DNA of 64,000 bases from Holothuria scabra (GCA_037179385.1 CM074179.1:32803903-32867902); one strand, 5' to 3'; counted from the stretch's first letter, positions 11,483-23,604 are shown. Numbers and translations: made by a program. Notes: generated by a model not told the origin, from the letters alone.

Positions 11483-13415
11483 TGCCAACCCTCCTCCGGC
11501 CACTCATCGGAGTCACATCTGCTCTGGTTCCATCTTCAGCGACCACGATCTTGGGGACAGCGCCTTCAGGCCTGGAAGCCCCCACTTCCTTGACGGCCGC
11601 TACATCCACGGCTCCGACTATGACGACATTCCAGCCTTCCCAGACCGTCCCGAGTACCCAAGGCTCAGCAATGGAAGACTCTGGACCCCGTTCAGAGGGT
11701 CAGTACATTACGGCCTATCTGGTAGACCCATCCCTACCAGGCCCATCAGGACTTTCCTCAAGATCCATTTTTCCCCGCTCTGTGGAGTCATCACGAAGGG
11801 GTAATACCATTTCGGATTCAGAATCCCAATCCAGGGATTTTTCAGGCCTTCAGGAGATGGAGGTCAGAGAAGCTATTTTGGGGAAGCGGGGTCGCTCCAA
11901 GGCCAGGAACCCCATAAGGGTAAAAAGAAGCGACATAGGAGACATTCTTCTTCCTTATCTTCATTCTCCCGGTCTCGATCCTCCAGTCGAGGGAAGCGTA
12001 GACGCCATGGTTGTCCTGATAGTTCTCAGGCACTATCCCAGATTCTGTCTCTTCTGACTAACTTGACCAAGGGTTTGGCGAGTATGGCCGGTCCTCCTGC
12101 CACGGGTAACGATAAGGTTCCAGCTGCGGCCGCAGCTACCCCGGCTCCAACTACTTTTCCGGGTTCTAGTGTGGAGGATAATCTGGAATCAGACCAGGAA
12201 AGGGTTTTTCCAGTGGAATTTTTACCCTCTGTGGATGTTGTGTATTCCCACGTGGACTCTAATGTTTCGGGCTCCGAGGGTGAGCCGTTATTTGGTACTG
12301 ACATCCCGCAGGATATTTTTGAGAAAGCAGTGAACATTTTGCGCCGGCAGTTAGGGTTTCCGGCAGGTACAGGTATCGAGGTCTCGTCAAAATCTAGGTT
12401 GACCCTCAATAGACCTTCTTCCTCAGGAAAAGCCTCCATGCCAGTGGACGCGGAGTGTGAGGATCAATCTAAGGCCGCGGCGGTGGCCAAGAAGTGGACT
12501 GCCTTTCCCAAGAAGCAAAGCACCGCCTTTAGGGTCGAGAAAAAGGCTTGGGAGGACTTGTTCAGGGCTCCCATGGTACCACAGGCAGCCGAAGACTACC
12601 TACGTTCAGTGGGGGCAGTGGACTCTGCAAGGAAGTTGAAGTTGAAGTTTTCCTCCAGGAGAATCCTGAAGTCTTTCCAACAGGTTGACACGGCTTCCAG
12701 AGTTGGCATGGAGTATTCCTCAGCTCTCCTTCTCATTGTGGAAGTACTTTCGAAATCTTTTCGCCAGTCAGGGCCTTCAGAAGTCTCAAGGAAGGCCACA
12801 GCCACTCTTGCGAGTTTGGTGGGGCCCATTGCGAGGCGAGTATACGATCAGTTCGCCAGAGTATCGGTAAAGACTATCCTGGAGGAGAGAGAATTGGTCC
12901 TAGAGGGGATGCGCCTCCCAGGAAGAGATATCAAAAGAAGGTTTATGGATCTTCCGATCTTGGGAGAAGATTTCTTCGGGGGGCAGTTCGATGCCCAAGA
13001 GGAGGCGAAGCGGAAGAAAGACCTGATCAAGGCCAACTTGAGTGGTTCTCGGTTCTCCCTCCGTTCCAGGTATCCCGCCAACCGAGACAAAGTCAGAGGA
13101 GTTCGTTTCCCTCCAGAGGCACTCCCCGGCGAGGCTCCACAACTGGCAGAGGTCGGGGCCTGGCGAGGCCCTAGGGATGCCCACCCCACCGTACAGCCAC
13201 GGTGGGGGGAGACTTCTTATGGTCCGCAGCAATTGGAACAAGATCCACCCGGATCTGTGGGTGAGCAAGGTAGTACAGGAGGGGTACCGCATAGAATTTA
13301 CCAGCCCCCCTCCAAGAAGAGGTCTGCTACGTACAACCCCTGTGCCGAACCAGAGAGAGAAGAGGTTAGCCTTAGAGAAGGAGATTCAGGACCTCTTGGT
13401 AAAAGGAACTGTTGA
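11482..13415 (+). pseudogene. DIRS-1 ORF1 (Gag-like protein)
   Basis: The region reads as two frames, 11482-12057 and 12063-13415 (450 codons). The long second part is Ala/Pro/Ser-rich at its start (PAAAAATPAPTT), then forms a charged globular region with KKWTAFPKKQSTAF and SVGAVDSARKLKLK. This is the style of Gag-like ORF1 proteins in DIRS elements, which are thought to package the RNA. No zinc knuckle is obvious in this frame. The downstream end overlaps the start of the RT frame. The upstream start is unclear because of the 287-bp duplication and the frame break near 12060. Confidence 0.6.
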
Positions 13416-14666
13416 CGTGGTTCCAGCCGAGGAAGTTCACGTGTTGTACTGATCAAGTTTCTTCCTGACGACAAGGGGGTAGGCTACGCCTTCAACGCGA
13501 TGCCGTTCGGCTTGGCCACGGCTCCAAGAGTATTTACAAGAGTCACCAGGTGCGTCCTTGCCTTCTTGCGACGAAACGGCGCCATGGTTTTTGCCTACCT
13601 AGACGATTGGCTGGTGCTAGCCGAATCCGAAAGCCAGGTGGCTGCAGTCACGTCATTCGTGGTCCGGACACTACAGGAACTAGGTTGGGTGATCAACTGG
13701 GAAGAATCGTCAGACGATCACCTACTTGGGGGCTCTCCTGGATTTCACAACCGGTCTGGCATACCCCACAGAGGAACGGGTCCAGTCGTTGGTTTCGGTG
13801 GCGAATCAAATCCTGTCGAGAACGTCAGTTCAGGCCAGGGTGTGGATGCGTTTGTTGGGTCTGATGGCCAGCCTAGTGGAAGTTTTCACACACTAAACCA
13901 CTTCCGTCCAGACTCCGATCTAATGACCAAGCTAATCCCAGCTGCAGAAAGCATTCGGCCGTCCATAGCCTGGTGGTCCATCGGCGACAACTTGCTCCAA
14001 GGGAGACTGTTTGGACAAGTAAGACCGCAGACGCCAATTACAACAGACGCCTCCCTCTTCGGATGGGGGGCCATGTGGGACTCAAGTTCAATAGCAGGAA
14101 AGTGGTCTGAGACAGAGAAGTCCCTCCATATCAATCTGCTGGAGCTGATGGCGGTCGCAAAGGCCATTCATTCATGGGCCAAGGACCTGAAAGGGGTCGA
14201 CCTCACCGTTCTCTCGGACAACTCCACAGTAGTAGCTTACATAAACCACCAGGGAGGCACCAAGACACTACGCCTGTGTCAGGAAACATGGAACCTACTC
14301 CTACTTTGCCACGAAGCTGACAGCTGCCTCAGGGCCCGTCATCTTGCGGGGAAATACAACTTACAGGCAGACGCTCTTTTCGAGGGGATCGTGGACAGAG
14401 AACGAATGGGAACTGGATCAACCATAGACCATAATTTTTCATTTGTTCGGCCGACCATATGTGGATCTATTCGCGACCTACCAGAACGCGAAGCTACCTA
14501 CGTTTTGTTCCCGGTTCTTCCACCCCCGGGCGTGGAAAGTGGACGCCCTGTTTTTCGAATGGTGCAGTCTCATGATGTACGCATTCCACCTTGGAGCCTA
14601 GTTCAAGCAGTCCTCCTGAAGCTAGAGAGGTCATCAGGGGAGATGCTGCTGGTAGCCCCATACTAG
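13190..14666 (+). pseudogene. DIRS-1 reverse transcriptase / RNase H, internally deleted
   Basis: The N-terminal RT region is visible just before 13452 (GYRIEFTSPPPRR, then EKEIQDLLVKG, then VPAEEV). The frame then jumps to YAFNAMPFGLATAP at about 13485. The segment that should hold the fingers and the first catalytic Asp is missing. The palm motif YLDD is present near 13600, followed after a frameshift by RNase H with DASLFGWGA (about 14050), LLELMAV and LSDNSTVVAYINHQGG. The frame ends in TAG at 14664-14666, where related proteins continue with a Trp codon. RT activity from this copy is not expected. Confidence 0.82.
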
Positions 14667-14802
14667 CCGAACCAGCCGTGGTTCCCGCTCATCCTGAGGC
14701 TGCTCGTCGACCTTCCGTTTCCCTTCCCTCGGGACAGCCAACTTCTGACTCAGAAGACGGCCAGATTCACCATCGTCATCTGCGGGACATAAAATTGACA
14801 GT

Positions 14803-15841
14803 GTGGAAATTGTCACCAGACGCTTACAGGAGAAGGGCATTTCTGAGAGAGCTGCTGACCTTGCAGCAGGGGCTAGAAGAGGATCCACCTCTAAAACTTA
14901 CAACTCCAGTTTGGAGAAGTTCTCACAGTGGGCAGCTGCTAACTCTTGCCGTCCCGTGGAAGCGACACTAGACCAGGTGTGTTCTTTCCTTGTGCCCCTT
15001 TGATGAGGGGAAGCAGATCTCCGCAATCAAAAACTACCATTCAGCAATTGCGGCGATGCATGCTGGGTTTGAGGACGGCTCCTTCATCGGCTCCAACCCG
15101 GTGATTACCAGCCTGCTAAAGGGAAGGTTTCACCAGAGGCCACCAACCAGGAAGCTCGCCCCTTCATGGAGTATCAATGACGTGCTACAGACATTGGAGG
15201 TTCGACCTTACAAGCCTATCCAGGATGCACCGCTCGACGCACTCACGAAGAAGACGCTGTTCCTGGTAGCAGCCACCTCCGCCAGACGTAGGAGCGAGAT
15301 TCATACCCTGTCTACAAAACGTGGTTTCATCAGATTCTCCCCGCAAGGGGTACTCCTCCTCCCAGATCCGGACTTCCTGCCGAAAAATCAGACAATGTCC
15401 TTCACACCGAAACCGATTTTCCTGCCATCAATCTCTACCACATCTTCCATCCGCGAAGATCGCTGTGTTTGTCCTGTAGGAGCGCTGAAGTGGTATCTAC
15501 GGACAACCTCATCCCTACGGCTGTCGGAAGCACTCTTCCTCTTGCCAAAGGCTCCTTACTCGCCTGCCTCCAGGGACACTATCTCCAGATGGATCGTCTC
15601 CCTGATCCTGCCTCATGCTCTTTCGGGTGAAGACGTCAGGGCTCACGATCTCAGGGCACATGCCTCGTCCTCGGCGTGGTTCCAGGGCATTCCTCTCCAG
15701 CAAATTATGGATGCGACCTCGTGGAAGACATCGTCGTCCTTCGTGTCCTCATACCTAACAGACGTGATGTCAACAGAGGGAGACTTTGCCAGGGCAGTTC
15801 TCCAGGGTTCCAGCGCTCGGAGACCAGGCCTCCCTCCTTAG
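14803..15841 (+). pseudogene. DIRS-1 tyrosine recombinase
   Basis: The N-terminal (core-binding) part reads at 14803-15003 and the rest at 14990-15841, one frameshift apart. The second frame shows KNYHSAIAAMHAGF. The catalytic domain follows, with Arg in TSARRRSEIH, the HxxR box in AHDLRAHASSS, and the nucleophile Tyr in SFVSSYLTD. This enzyme family inserts the circular DNA copy by site-specific recombination, which fits the single AATCT crossover seen at the ends. Apart from the single frameshift, all catalytic residues are retained. Confidence 0.88.
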
Positions 15842-15857
15842 TCACGGTGCTAATCTC

Positions 15858-15957
15858 GTTACAACTGTAGATAGGAGGTAAGAGAGGGGCGATGTAGATT
15901 CCCCAAAACTCCCTGGTTTGTGAATCTACGAGCCCCGATACTTACCTCCTATCTACA
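15858..15957 (+). repeat. DIRS-1 internal complementary region
   Basis: 15858-15900 is the reverse complement of the left end (9906-9948), and 15896-15957 is the reverse complement of the right end (16393-16454). The two overlap by five bases, AGATT. In DIRS elements this region is proposed to align the cDNA ends for circle formation. Confidence 0.93.
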
Positions 15958-16274
15958 TACCCGCCTCCCGGCCCCGCGGATGTTGGACAGATCCGAACGC
16001 TGGCCTCTCTGACCATGTCAGTGTTGTGTGCTCCTCACCAGTTAACACAAACACTATTGCAGGGGGTCAGCTAGCCCATATTGAAGACAGAGAGGTTTAC
16101 CGATCCGGCGTTCTGGCCTTAATTGACGGATTTATCAGGTGAGAAAGGTCTCTGACCATCTCCTTTTTACTGAGTGTCTTCCTATGTTTTTGTGTTATAT
16201 GTATTGTAGTATTAATGCTAACTTCTCACTGTGACACTTGGTAGATGTCCGTCATAGGGGGTCAAAGTTTTGGG

Positions 16275-16409
16275 TCTGTCTGACTTGCAAGCGGAGAGGA
16301 AGCTGTAGGCCGCCCTCTATAGGAGGCCGGCCTCCCCTACTGTGTGATCAAGACTTGCCAGGATCTTATTACAGGTAAGTGAGGGTTACAACTGTAGATA
16401 GGAGGTAAG
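16275..16409 (+). repeat. DIRS-1 right inverted terminal repeat
   Basis: This is the inverted partner of 9924-10057. The 45 bases outside it, up to 16454, are unique to the right end and are copied in inverse in the internal complementary region. Confidence 0.9.
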
Positions 16410-16454
16410 TATCGGGGCTCGTAGATTCACAAACCAGGGAGTTTTGGGGAATCT

Positions 16455-16788
16455 GAAAGAGAACTAGCCAGAGTGTGGATGTTGAAAATTTGGGCAAGAT
16501 TGATGGTGATTTCGTTTGTTTTAAAAATTGCTGTCAAAAGGCGGACGTTTTTCGTTATGGTGAAGAGGTTAGGGGTGGGTGTACCCTACAAAAACTTTAA
16601 CTCCTTGTAGCTCAAAATCTAAACGGTCATGGTATGGAAATTTTGAAATGCCATGATGTGCAAACTTGTCAGCTTTTAAGTGATGGGTGTCTTGAAGTAG
16701 CTGTGAACTTTGACAAGGCTGCGGGGGCCTCGAAGAAGAGCTAATTTAGTGTGTAAGTCAATGGGGCAATTATTGGGGGTCTGAGACC
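16455..16788 (+). mobile_element. MITE copy B, right part
   Basis: This continues copy B from the base where 9910 stopped and matches 5530-5864, ending in TGAGACC. Together with 9776-9910 it gives about 469 bp, the same as copy A. Confidence 0.88.
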
Positions 16789-16899
16789 ATAAAGGCGTTT
16801 TGTAGGCACAGTTTTGCAGCTATTTTGTGTTCTCTTAGTGCCTGAATTTTGGGCCCTTTGTGAGACTGGGTGCAGGGTAGGATCTTTCATTCTCATACC

Positions 16900-17618
16900 T
16901 TATACTTTGTTATCAAGTGCAACAGCCCATGCATCATAACCACTCACAATTCGCTCTTTTAAGCAAGGGTATTTTTCAGTCAGCATTTTAGCAGTTTTCT
17001 TTCTCATTTTCTTGTCTGGATATTTGTCCTGTTCATACAAATATTCACCAAGGTGTGTAAGAATTTCATGTTTATCGGACCAAGGTTCACTTTTTGCAAG
17101 TTTCTTTTGCAAATTATTACTGAATTTTTCAAATGGGATTTGTACATCTTCATGATTTTTTTCATATGATGTGCTATCAGTTCCAGTGACATTGGGTAGC
17201 TTTTTGTTTGTGTCACGGTCACTACATGAATCTTGGGGAATCTTACTTTCTTCTTCCAAGTCATTGCAACCTTCGTTTTCCTGCCTAGTGACCTCCAACA
17301 TTGATTCAATTGTTTCACTAAGTGCAGATGTGCTGTCACTCTGCACAGAGAACTATTGAAGGAATCTCCCAAATTTACATCTGGTTTTACAGCCTCTACA
17401 GTGACAATTTTGACCTTGGATTTATCAGTAAGGTGTGTGGCTGGTTCAAGGTCAATCCATTCTTGGAAGTCTTCATTAAATTGTTGAAACAGGATATTTA
17501 CAGTAGAAAATGGCACGTTCATGACTGACTGAAGTCTAAGAAACAAAGATTCACCAACTGATGAATCCTCAACCTCCAAAACTTTCCAAGACTGTCCAAA
17601 CTCGACAAGAAGTCTCAT
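16900..17618 (-). pseudogene. Second ORF of the CACTA-like element (ubiquitin-like N-terminus)
   Basis: Two overlapping minus frames, 17618-17004 and 17346-16900, read as one protein with a frame change near 17340-17370. The first starts MRLLVEFGQSWKVLEV, which looks like the beta-grasp N-terminus found in uncharacterised proteins linked to invertebrate and fish CACTA-like elements. The second ends with a helical region rich in Lys and Glu (KKTAKMLTEKYPCLKERI) and WAVALDNKV before the stop. It lies just downstream of the transposase-like gene on the same strand. Its function is unknown; a DNA- or protein-binding accessory factor is a guess. Confidence 0.5.
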
Positions 17619-17772
17619 CTTTAAAACCCTTGGATGAGATCGCCACAGCTGGCTCTGAAGTTCCTAAAACAAAATGCAGTAAATTTTATTACAGCATCTA
17701 CAAAGCTGCTTAACTGTTGTCATAACTTAATGCTCAAAGAATGGAGACACTGGACCCAAGTTGGTGAAAAAT

Positions 17773-20230
17773 TCACTTAGATGGGCAAATACCATGCTTC
17801 AGTATAACAAAGTATGCATCATACACACAGTGCACACTGAGAGGGTAATAGTCATATAAATCTTCTAGAGCAATTACACAAAAAACTTTCCTTTCATCTA
17901 GTCTACATGCACGAACACACAAAATGTATTGGCTTGCATGTCTTTCGACAATGAATGAAATATCATCTCCTTTTGCAAGCATCAGTCTGATAATACCAAA
18001 CGTATGATCAGAATCATTAGTACTGTCAGAATTTATTACAACTGCCATTCCTAATTTGTAGTCTATTCCAGAAAAATTAACTGAGGTACAAATTTCAAAC
18101 TCCTCAATGTTGATGCATTGTGATAAGGACCACTCAGCAATTCCTTCTTCTACTGAACAGTTTTCAAAATCTACAAAAATCTCTACATCTGGTTTAAAGA
18201 AATTTATATCCGTTAGAAAGCAAGCTTGCTTCATTTGAACTCTACTGGCTACAGTGTAACAGATATTTTTGAAATTTCTAGAAACATTTGCAATTCTTTT
18301 GAGTTCCTGATGTTTAGCTTCAAACCTCATACACCACAGACCTTTCAGAGGACCATACTTTAATATTTGGTCTGGATAGTGTATGAGGTAGTGCTGTTTG
18401 GGCTTTATCCTTTCTTCAGGATAGAGTTCTCTAAAAAGTGTGAAATGATCTGCTATTGTACTTTCAAGTGATGCTATCATTTCTGTAGACATCACAGGGG
18501 CAAATGCCAAATCCACAATATCCTTTAACAGCAGAAGTAACTCCACATGCAAATTGCCTCTCGGGATTTCTTCCATTAACATCAGTGGCAAATATCTGAC
18601 TAGAATCCACATTCTAGCAGCGTTCTGTTTAATATTTAAGTCTTGCTTTAGAGGTTCGGGTTTGTTCCTTCTATCTATGGGACCATACTGCCACTTTGCT
18701 ATTTGCTTGTTAATAAAGTCAGTGGTTACAAAACCTCCTCTGCTAAGTGATTTCAGAATCAGGGAGAGCTCGTAAGGCAACACTCCTTCTAAAATATCAT
18801 GCATGATATCTTGTGGGCTGCCGTTCATGCAGTGAAAGTACTGCAAACTGTTCAAAGGGCATTCTTTGAGCACACCGTACACAGATCCTAGAGACGGATG
18901 TTCTCTAACGAATTGCAGATGTCTGTCGTAAGTTTCTGCACTTCTTTCAACAAATTCTGTGGGATGGAATTTTGCTTGAATTTCCTGACTTGTTGCCATA
19001 CAATGCCTACAAATTCTGTGATTTTCCCACCACTAAAGCACTCAGAAAAGCCCATTAGATAATGCACACCAAGGTTATCACCCACCAAAGCAGAAACAGA
19101 ACCCTTTATAACCTGAGGTTCATTATTCAGTGTCAGCCCAACAGTTTCCAAAATTTGCAAATCAGTCAGCAAAGGTTGCAATACTTTATGGGAGCCAAAT
19201 GATTTTAAGTCTTTCCCTTTACACAAAACTGCCAGTTGAATAGTCTGCAAAGCTGATCTTTTCTTGGGAGGAAGGTTTCCAATTACATAGTAGAAAGCTG
19301 CAAGTTTGTGCTTCTGCCTATGACATCCAATGGGATTGACTACTTCTACTTCATCAAAATCGAGTATTATTTGTAGAGACTTTTGATTGTCACAAAATAG
19401 ACTGTGGTTATTGAATGCAGAGCGATCACAAAGGTCTCTGTATACTTCACTTGTCTGTTTTACATTGTTGCAAAAGACATAGTCAAAAACATCCTGTTTT
19501 CGAAGAAGGGAGGCAAGGGACTTCAGTATAGGAATATACTGGAAAGAACACTCTTCGTGTTCCTCATTTTCACCTAGTGTGTATGTTTCTGGTTCGATCA
19601 AACCAGCAGTATCCTTCCAATACCTTCTCCTTTTGTAAGTGGTATTTAAATCATCTCCCAGAATTTTATCCTGAAATGCACATTTCACATCCAATATGAC
19701 TTTATCGGGAACCTGATTATCTGACAGAACTGCAACAACTTTATTCTCAAGATACGGGACCATACTGCAATTGGGCTAGAGAATTAAACTGTTCACTAAT
19801 TTGTACTGCTGTTCTTAATGGAAGCTGATGCACTTCCTGCAAAGTCAACATACATTGACTATAGTGTCTGTATGTTGACTTGAAGTCTACTTGGGCCAAG
19901 GAGTTTTCATCAGTTTGAACTTCACAACCAGAAACTGCATCATCTGCATTAAATGCATCCTTAGCTACCAGTTTTTCTTTTCTCCAGCATTCTTTTAGGT
20001 TCTGAAGTAATTCATGAGCATGATTTCTGGTCACATGAATCAAACAATTCCTTATGAAATTTGACCATATGATTTTTTAGGTTTCCAAACTTTCTGTAGG
20101 TTGCTGCACAGCCATTTAGACCACACTGCATATGAAAGTTTATGGAATGAGGATGCTCTATCTGTATATAATAGAGAAGTTTTCTTATTGTATCTGTTTC
20201 AAACAAGGGACACTTTGAGCATGACAACAT
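17773..20230 (-). pseudogene. CACTA-like (EnSpm) transposase-related gene with C2H2 finger
   Basis: Four successive minus frames (20230-20012, 20043-19747, 19763-18888, 18999-17773) overlap and together cover one protein of about 800 residues. The N-terminus has zinc-finger Cys/His pairs (CSKCPLF, CGLNGCAATY, NHMVKFH). The middle has VVNPIGCHRQKHKLAAFYY and GNLPPKKRSA. A frame change near 19005 leads into CRHCMAT. The C-terminal part has SPQDIMHDILEGVLPYELSL and MRFEAKHQELKR, both hallmarks of a family in fish and marine invertebrates generally regarded as CACTA-derived. Three frame changes suggest decay, although introns could explain some of them. The last 408 codons are open. Confidence 0.55.
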
Positions 20231-20609
20231 TGCTGGTACACTGCAATTGCTGTACCTGACACCAAGTGATTAGAATGGCTGCAGTTGATGGCACTTGACA
20301 GGTTCCTTGATTAAATTTAACATCCGATGACACAACTCGGTGTTTCACCTTCAAGGACCTATATATGAAGAGGAATACACAACAATGAATTTTTGTTATT
20401 TTGAAATAAATCAGCTTCTTGCAATTAACTTGGGGCATGAAATATTAGATTTAATATCCAGGTAGTTCTTCTGCTTGAAGTATTGCTTAAAAGCTTCCTA
20501 ACATTCTGATAATAGTTGACCAAACATTAACTTTTACCTCAGACACGCTTTCAAGTTGATCTCTTGTTACCCCAAATGAAATTAGACATGAACTAAAAAC
20601 AAAAGGGAT
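20231..20609. other. Spacer upstream of the CACTA-like gene
   Basis: No recognisable coding sequence is present. It may contain the 5' region of the minus-strand gene that ends at 17773. Confidence 0.5.
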
Positions 20610-21903
20610 CAGGGTTGTTTGATTTAAATCACACTGATTAAAATCACTGATTTAAATTGCGATTTTAATCAAATGATTATTTTTTTTTTTAAATCACTGA
20701 CTTAAAATCACTCTTTGGAAAAACTATATTTTGGTAATAAAAAAGTTATTTAGAGTTGGTTTATTCACTGAATTCAACTGATTTGAACAAACAACACAGT
20801 TTAGGATGATAAAAACCACATGCAACCTTTACGATGCATGTGTTGACTCCAACTGAAATCACAGACTGTCAATCTTAGAGGACAAGTGAGATGTAGGCGT
20901 ATCTTTGAAAAATTCAACCCAATTCGCCATAAACATGAACATTTTACATGAAAATGGTGCAGAACTTCTTGAAGTACAGAAGAACCCTCAAATAGAAAGT
21001 TCTGTAGCCTAAGCATTATGTACACATACAGTTTGCCAATTTTCTCAAGAGCACTCTCCTACTATTTCAAGAGATGAAAATGTCAGTTGCCCTCAGATTT
21101 TGATGATATCTAATTTGTGGTGTAAGCTGCTCATCTGGAGTTTATTCAAACTAGACATACAGTAACAGTATGAAATCCTTAGTCTGTGAACCAGAATGGG
21201 ATTTAATTGTTATGGTACATTTCACCAACCTCTCCATACCAATCCCAGTGAAACCTTACCTTGTCCAAGGACTACAAATAATGAGAGCATGCTGTGATAA
21301 ATGTACAGCATACATTGGTACATTCTGAGTATTTTGTATGTACTACAAGGTACACTATTGGTTCTATCTAATGGAATCAATTTCCAATACAGAACATCTG
21401 TCAAACCACTGTGCAATGAGGTCAGCACGGACATGTAGCATATGCTCTACTGCATGTTCTGAAAGAATCATTGGTGTGTATTATTCAGTAGAATTTTTAA
21501 TTTCGAAATGGGAGCAGAATGTTAATTCTTTGAATTTTCTTCCTTTGAAATCATAAATTTGATTTTGTATGCACAACATCTGCATACAATATTTTGACCA
21601 TGTGTCCCATTTACAAGCCATAAATGGATACTCGGTAAATACTGCTGTGTTATTTTTGTTTAATTTTTTTGCTTATTTTTTTTCCAATTTTTGTTGCCCA
21701 GATGATAGGCCTAGGTATTTTGGAAAGCTGAAAAATTCCTCTTGCTAGGTTTAGGAGTACATACTAACACCCAGGAACATTTTGTGACATTGCATATTTT
21801 AGAAATGTAAAAAAGTAAAAAAAAAAATCTGATTAAGATCATTAAAATCTGATTTTTTTTTTTTTTGTTTTTTGTTTTTTTTTTTAAAAAATCAACAACC
21901 CTG
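20610..21903. mobile_element. hAT-like non-autonomous element (1.3 kb)
   Basis: The element starts CAGGGTTGTTTGATTTAAAT and ends AAAAATCAACAACCCTG, inverted ends of the hAT type. The flanking octamers are AAAGGGAT (20602-20609) and ATAGGGGT (21904-21911), which agree at 6 of 8 positions and fit a decayed 8-bp duplication. Subterminal regions are rich in GATTTAAATC-type words and T runs. No transposase frame is visible inside. Confidence 0.72.
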
Positions 21904-21911
21904 ATAGGGGT

Positions 21912-23092
21912 TTTTATATTTCATGTGGTATATTCAATGGCCTTCTTCGGATATCAAATTTCCAAGCATCACAGGCTCACATACTGTGCACACAAACACA
22001 GGTGAGACCGCCGTTTACATGGATTCCTTTTCCTTTTGACATAATATTGAAAAGATCTGAACCACACATCATCTCACTGGAAGCAGGCAATGCTTCCACA
22101 AATTTTATTTACACTGAAAAAATTCTGGAGTAAACCATTATCAGACACTATATGTACTTACAATTTTAACTGGTTGACTGTAAAAGCTTCTGTCTTTCAA
22201 GGATTTATGAAATAGTGTCTGACATCCCACTTCTTTACCAGACACTGATTCATGAAGAATATGAATTCGATAAGCTGGAAAAATCTTATAGCAGGGTTTT
22301 CCAAAATCAAGGTGTCTGTGACATCTAGGTGTCTCTTACTACATTCATCTAAGCCCAGGGCATATTCTTCTGGCCTTAGAAATGCCACAGCAATGGTCAT
22401 TTTCCTGAAAAGATAAATTTGTAACATAAAAACTTGTAAGAACTTTGGAAAGTAAAGAAATAAACAAATCCCTTAAACCTGTGTCTTCGACAGGTTAGGA
22501 TACCAACATTAAATTTTTGGACACCTCACAGAAAAAAAAAACTTGCAAAGAAGCCATGTGCTGTCACTAATGTACCTTCCAAGTTTACCATCTTTTTCTT
22601 TGTTTTGCACATCACACCTACTTCACAATGGAACCATTCATTAATGTTTTTGGAGTAACTTGACTATACAAGTCCAGTATCCACAACATCCTATTTTTCA
22701 AAGGAGTGACATGCTCAAGGTCATGAAAATATGTTCATTTTAAAGATAAAAATATGGAATGTGAGTCGAGCCAAAAGGATACCAGTATCACAAATCATTG
22801 TGCAATTGACTACTGGAAATTAATCAAATGCAGTTTATTTTCCCTCATCAAAACACCAACTGTAAGCTGGAAAAAGGGGTTAGATCAATGGAATTCTTTT
22901 TATTCACCTTGCATACATTCTTTTTAATTTTAAGATTTTAGTTCCAGTTTAAATGATCTACCCTTCCAGCAATAGGCCTACCTATAATTCTTTCTTCATG
23001 AAGGGAGAAATCATACTAAATCAAGTGCCGCAATATGATTGCCATAAGAGGAGGTTTATTCAACCTTTGTCTTCATTTATAATTGGTGCACA
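21912..23092. other. No gene recognised
   Basis: This is AT-rich sequence with short frames only. A 76-codon minus frame at 22197-22427 has no recognisable motif. Confidence 0.5.
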
Positions 23093-23093
23093 T

Positions 23094-23189
<96 letters not shown>

Positions 23190-23212
23190 AATGTGAAGAT
23201 TTCAAGAGGATC

Positions 23213-23240
<28 letters not shown>
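23093..23240. repeat. TA microsatellites flanking a 26-bp unit
   Basis: A TA run (23093-23186) is followed by a 26-bp unit beginning GATAATGTGAAG (23187-23212) and a second TA run (23213-23240). The 26-bp unit recurs in direct orientation at 26636-26661 on the far side of the Penelope-like pair. Confidence 0.9.
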
Positions 23241-23244
<4 letters not shown>

Positions 23245-23604
23245 AGCAAACAAAACCCAACACACGAGGATTCAGTCTAATTTTTCGGGCAGCACAGTAC
23301 CCTTGAACACAACTCGTACAACACTAAAACAAAAAGCGAAACACCATACAAGCCTTAAACGTAGGAAGAACATTTACTGAAGTCTACATGTACATACAGA
23401 CAAGATTACACGCCTTAGTGAATAAGAAGACCTGAAAAGACGGGAACTCTACACTGGAAGAAAACTCGACAACAAACAATAAAAGTTTAACCAAGCGTGG
23501 AGAGGACTGAGATCGAAAGCCTCAGTTACGTTTTTGTCTGCTGGAACGGTTTTGGAGAGTAAAAAGTGCGTCGTCAATGTTACAGCCATGTGGAACCAAA
23601 GTGT

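Larger units (their letters stand above)
9906..16454 (+). mobile_element. DIRS-1: DIRS1-like tyrosine-recombinase retrotransposon
   Basis: A 6.5-kb element sits inside MITE copy B. It has inverted terminal repeats (9924-10057 and 16275-16409), distinct outer ends, and an internal complementary region (15858-15957) that pairs with both outer ends, which is the diagnostic DIRS architecture. In order it encodes a Gag-like ORF1, an RT/RNase H segment and a tyrosine recombinase. It carries AATCT at both junctions, while the empty MITE copy A has it once, so the net insert is 6544 bp. Defects include loss of the RT fingers and first catalytic Asp, a nonsense codon after RNase H and a frameshift in the recombinase, so it is non-autonomous today. 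Its GC content is visibly higher than that of the surrounding DNA. Confidence 0.93.
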
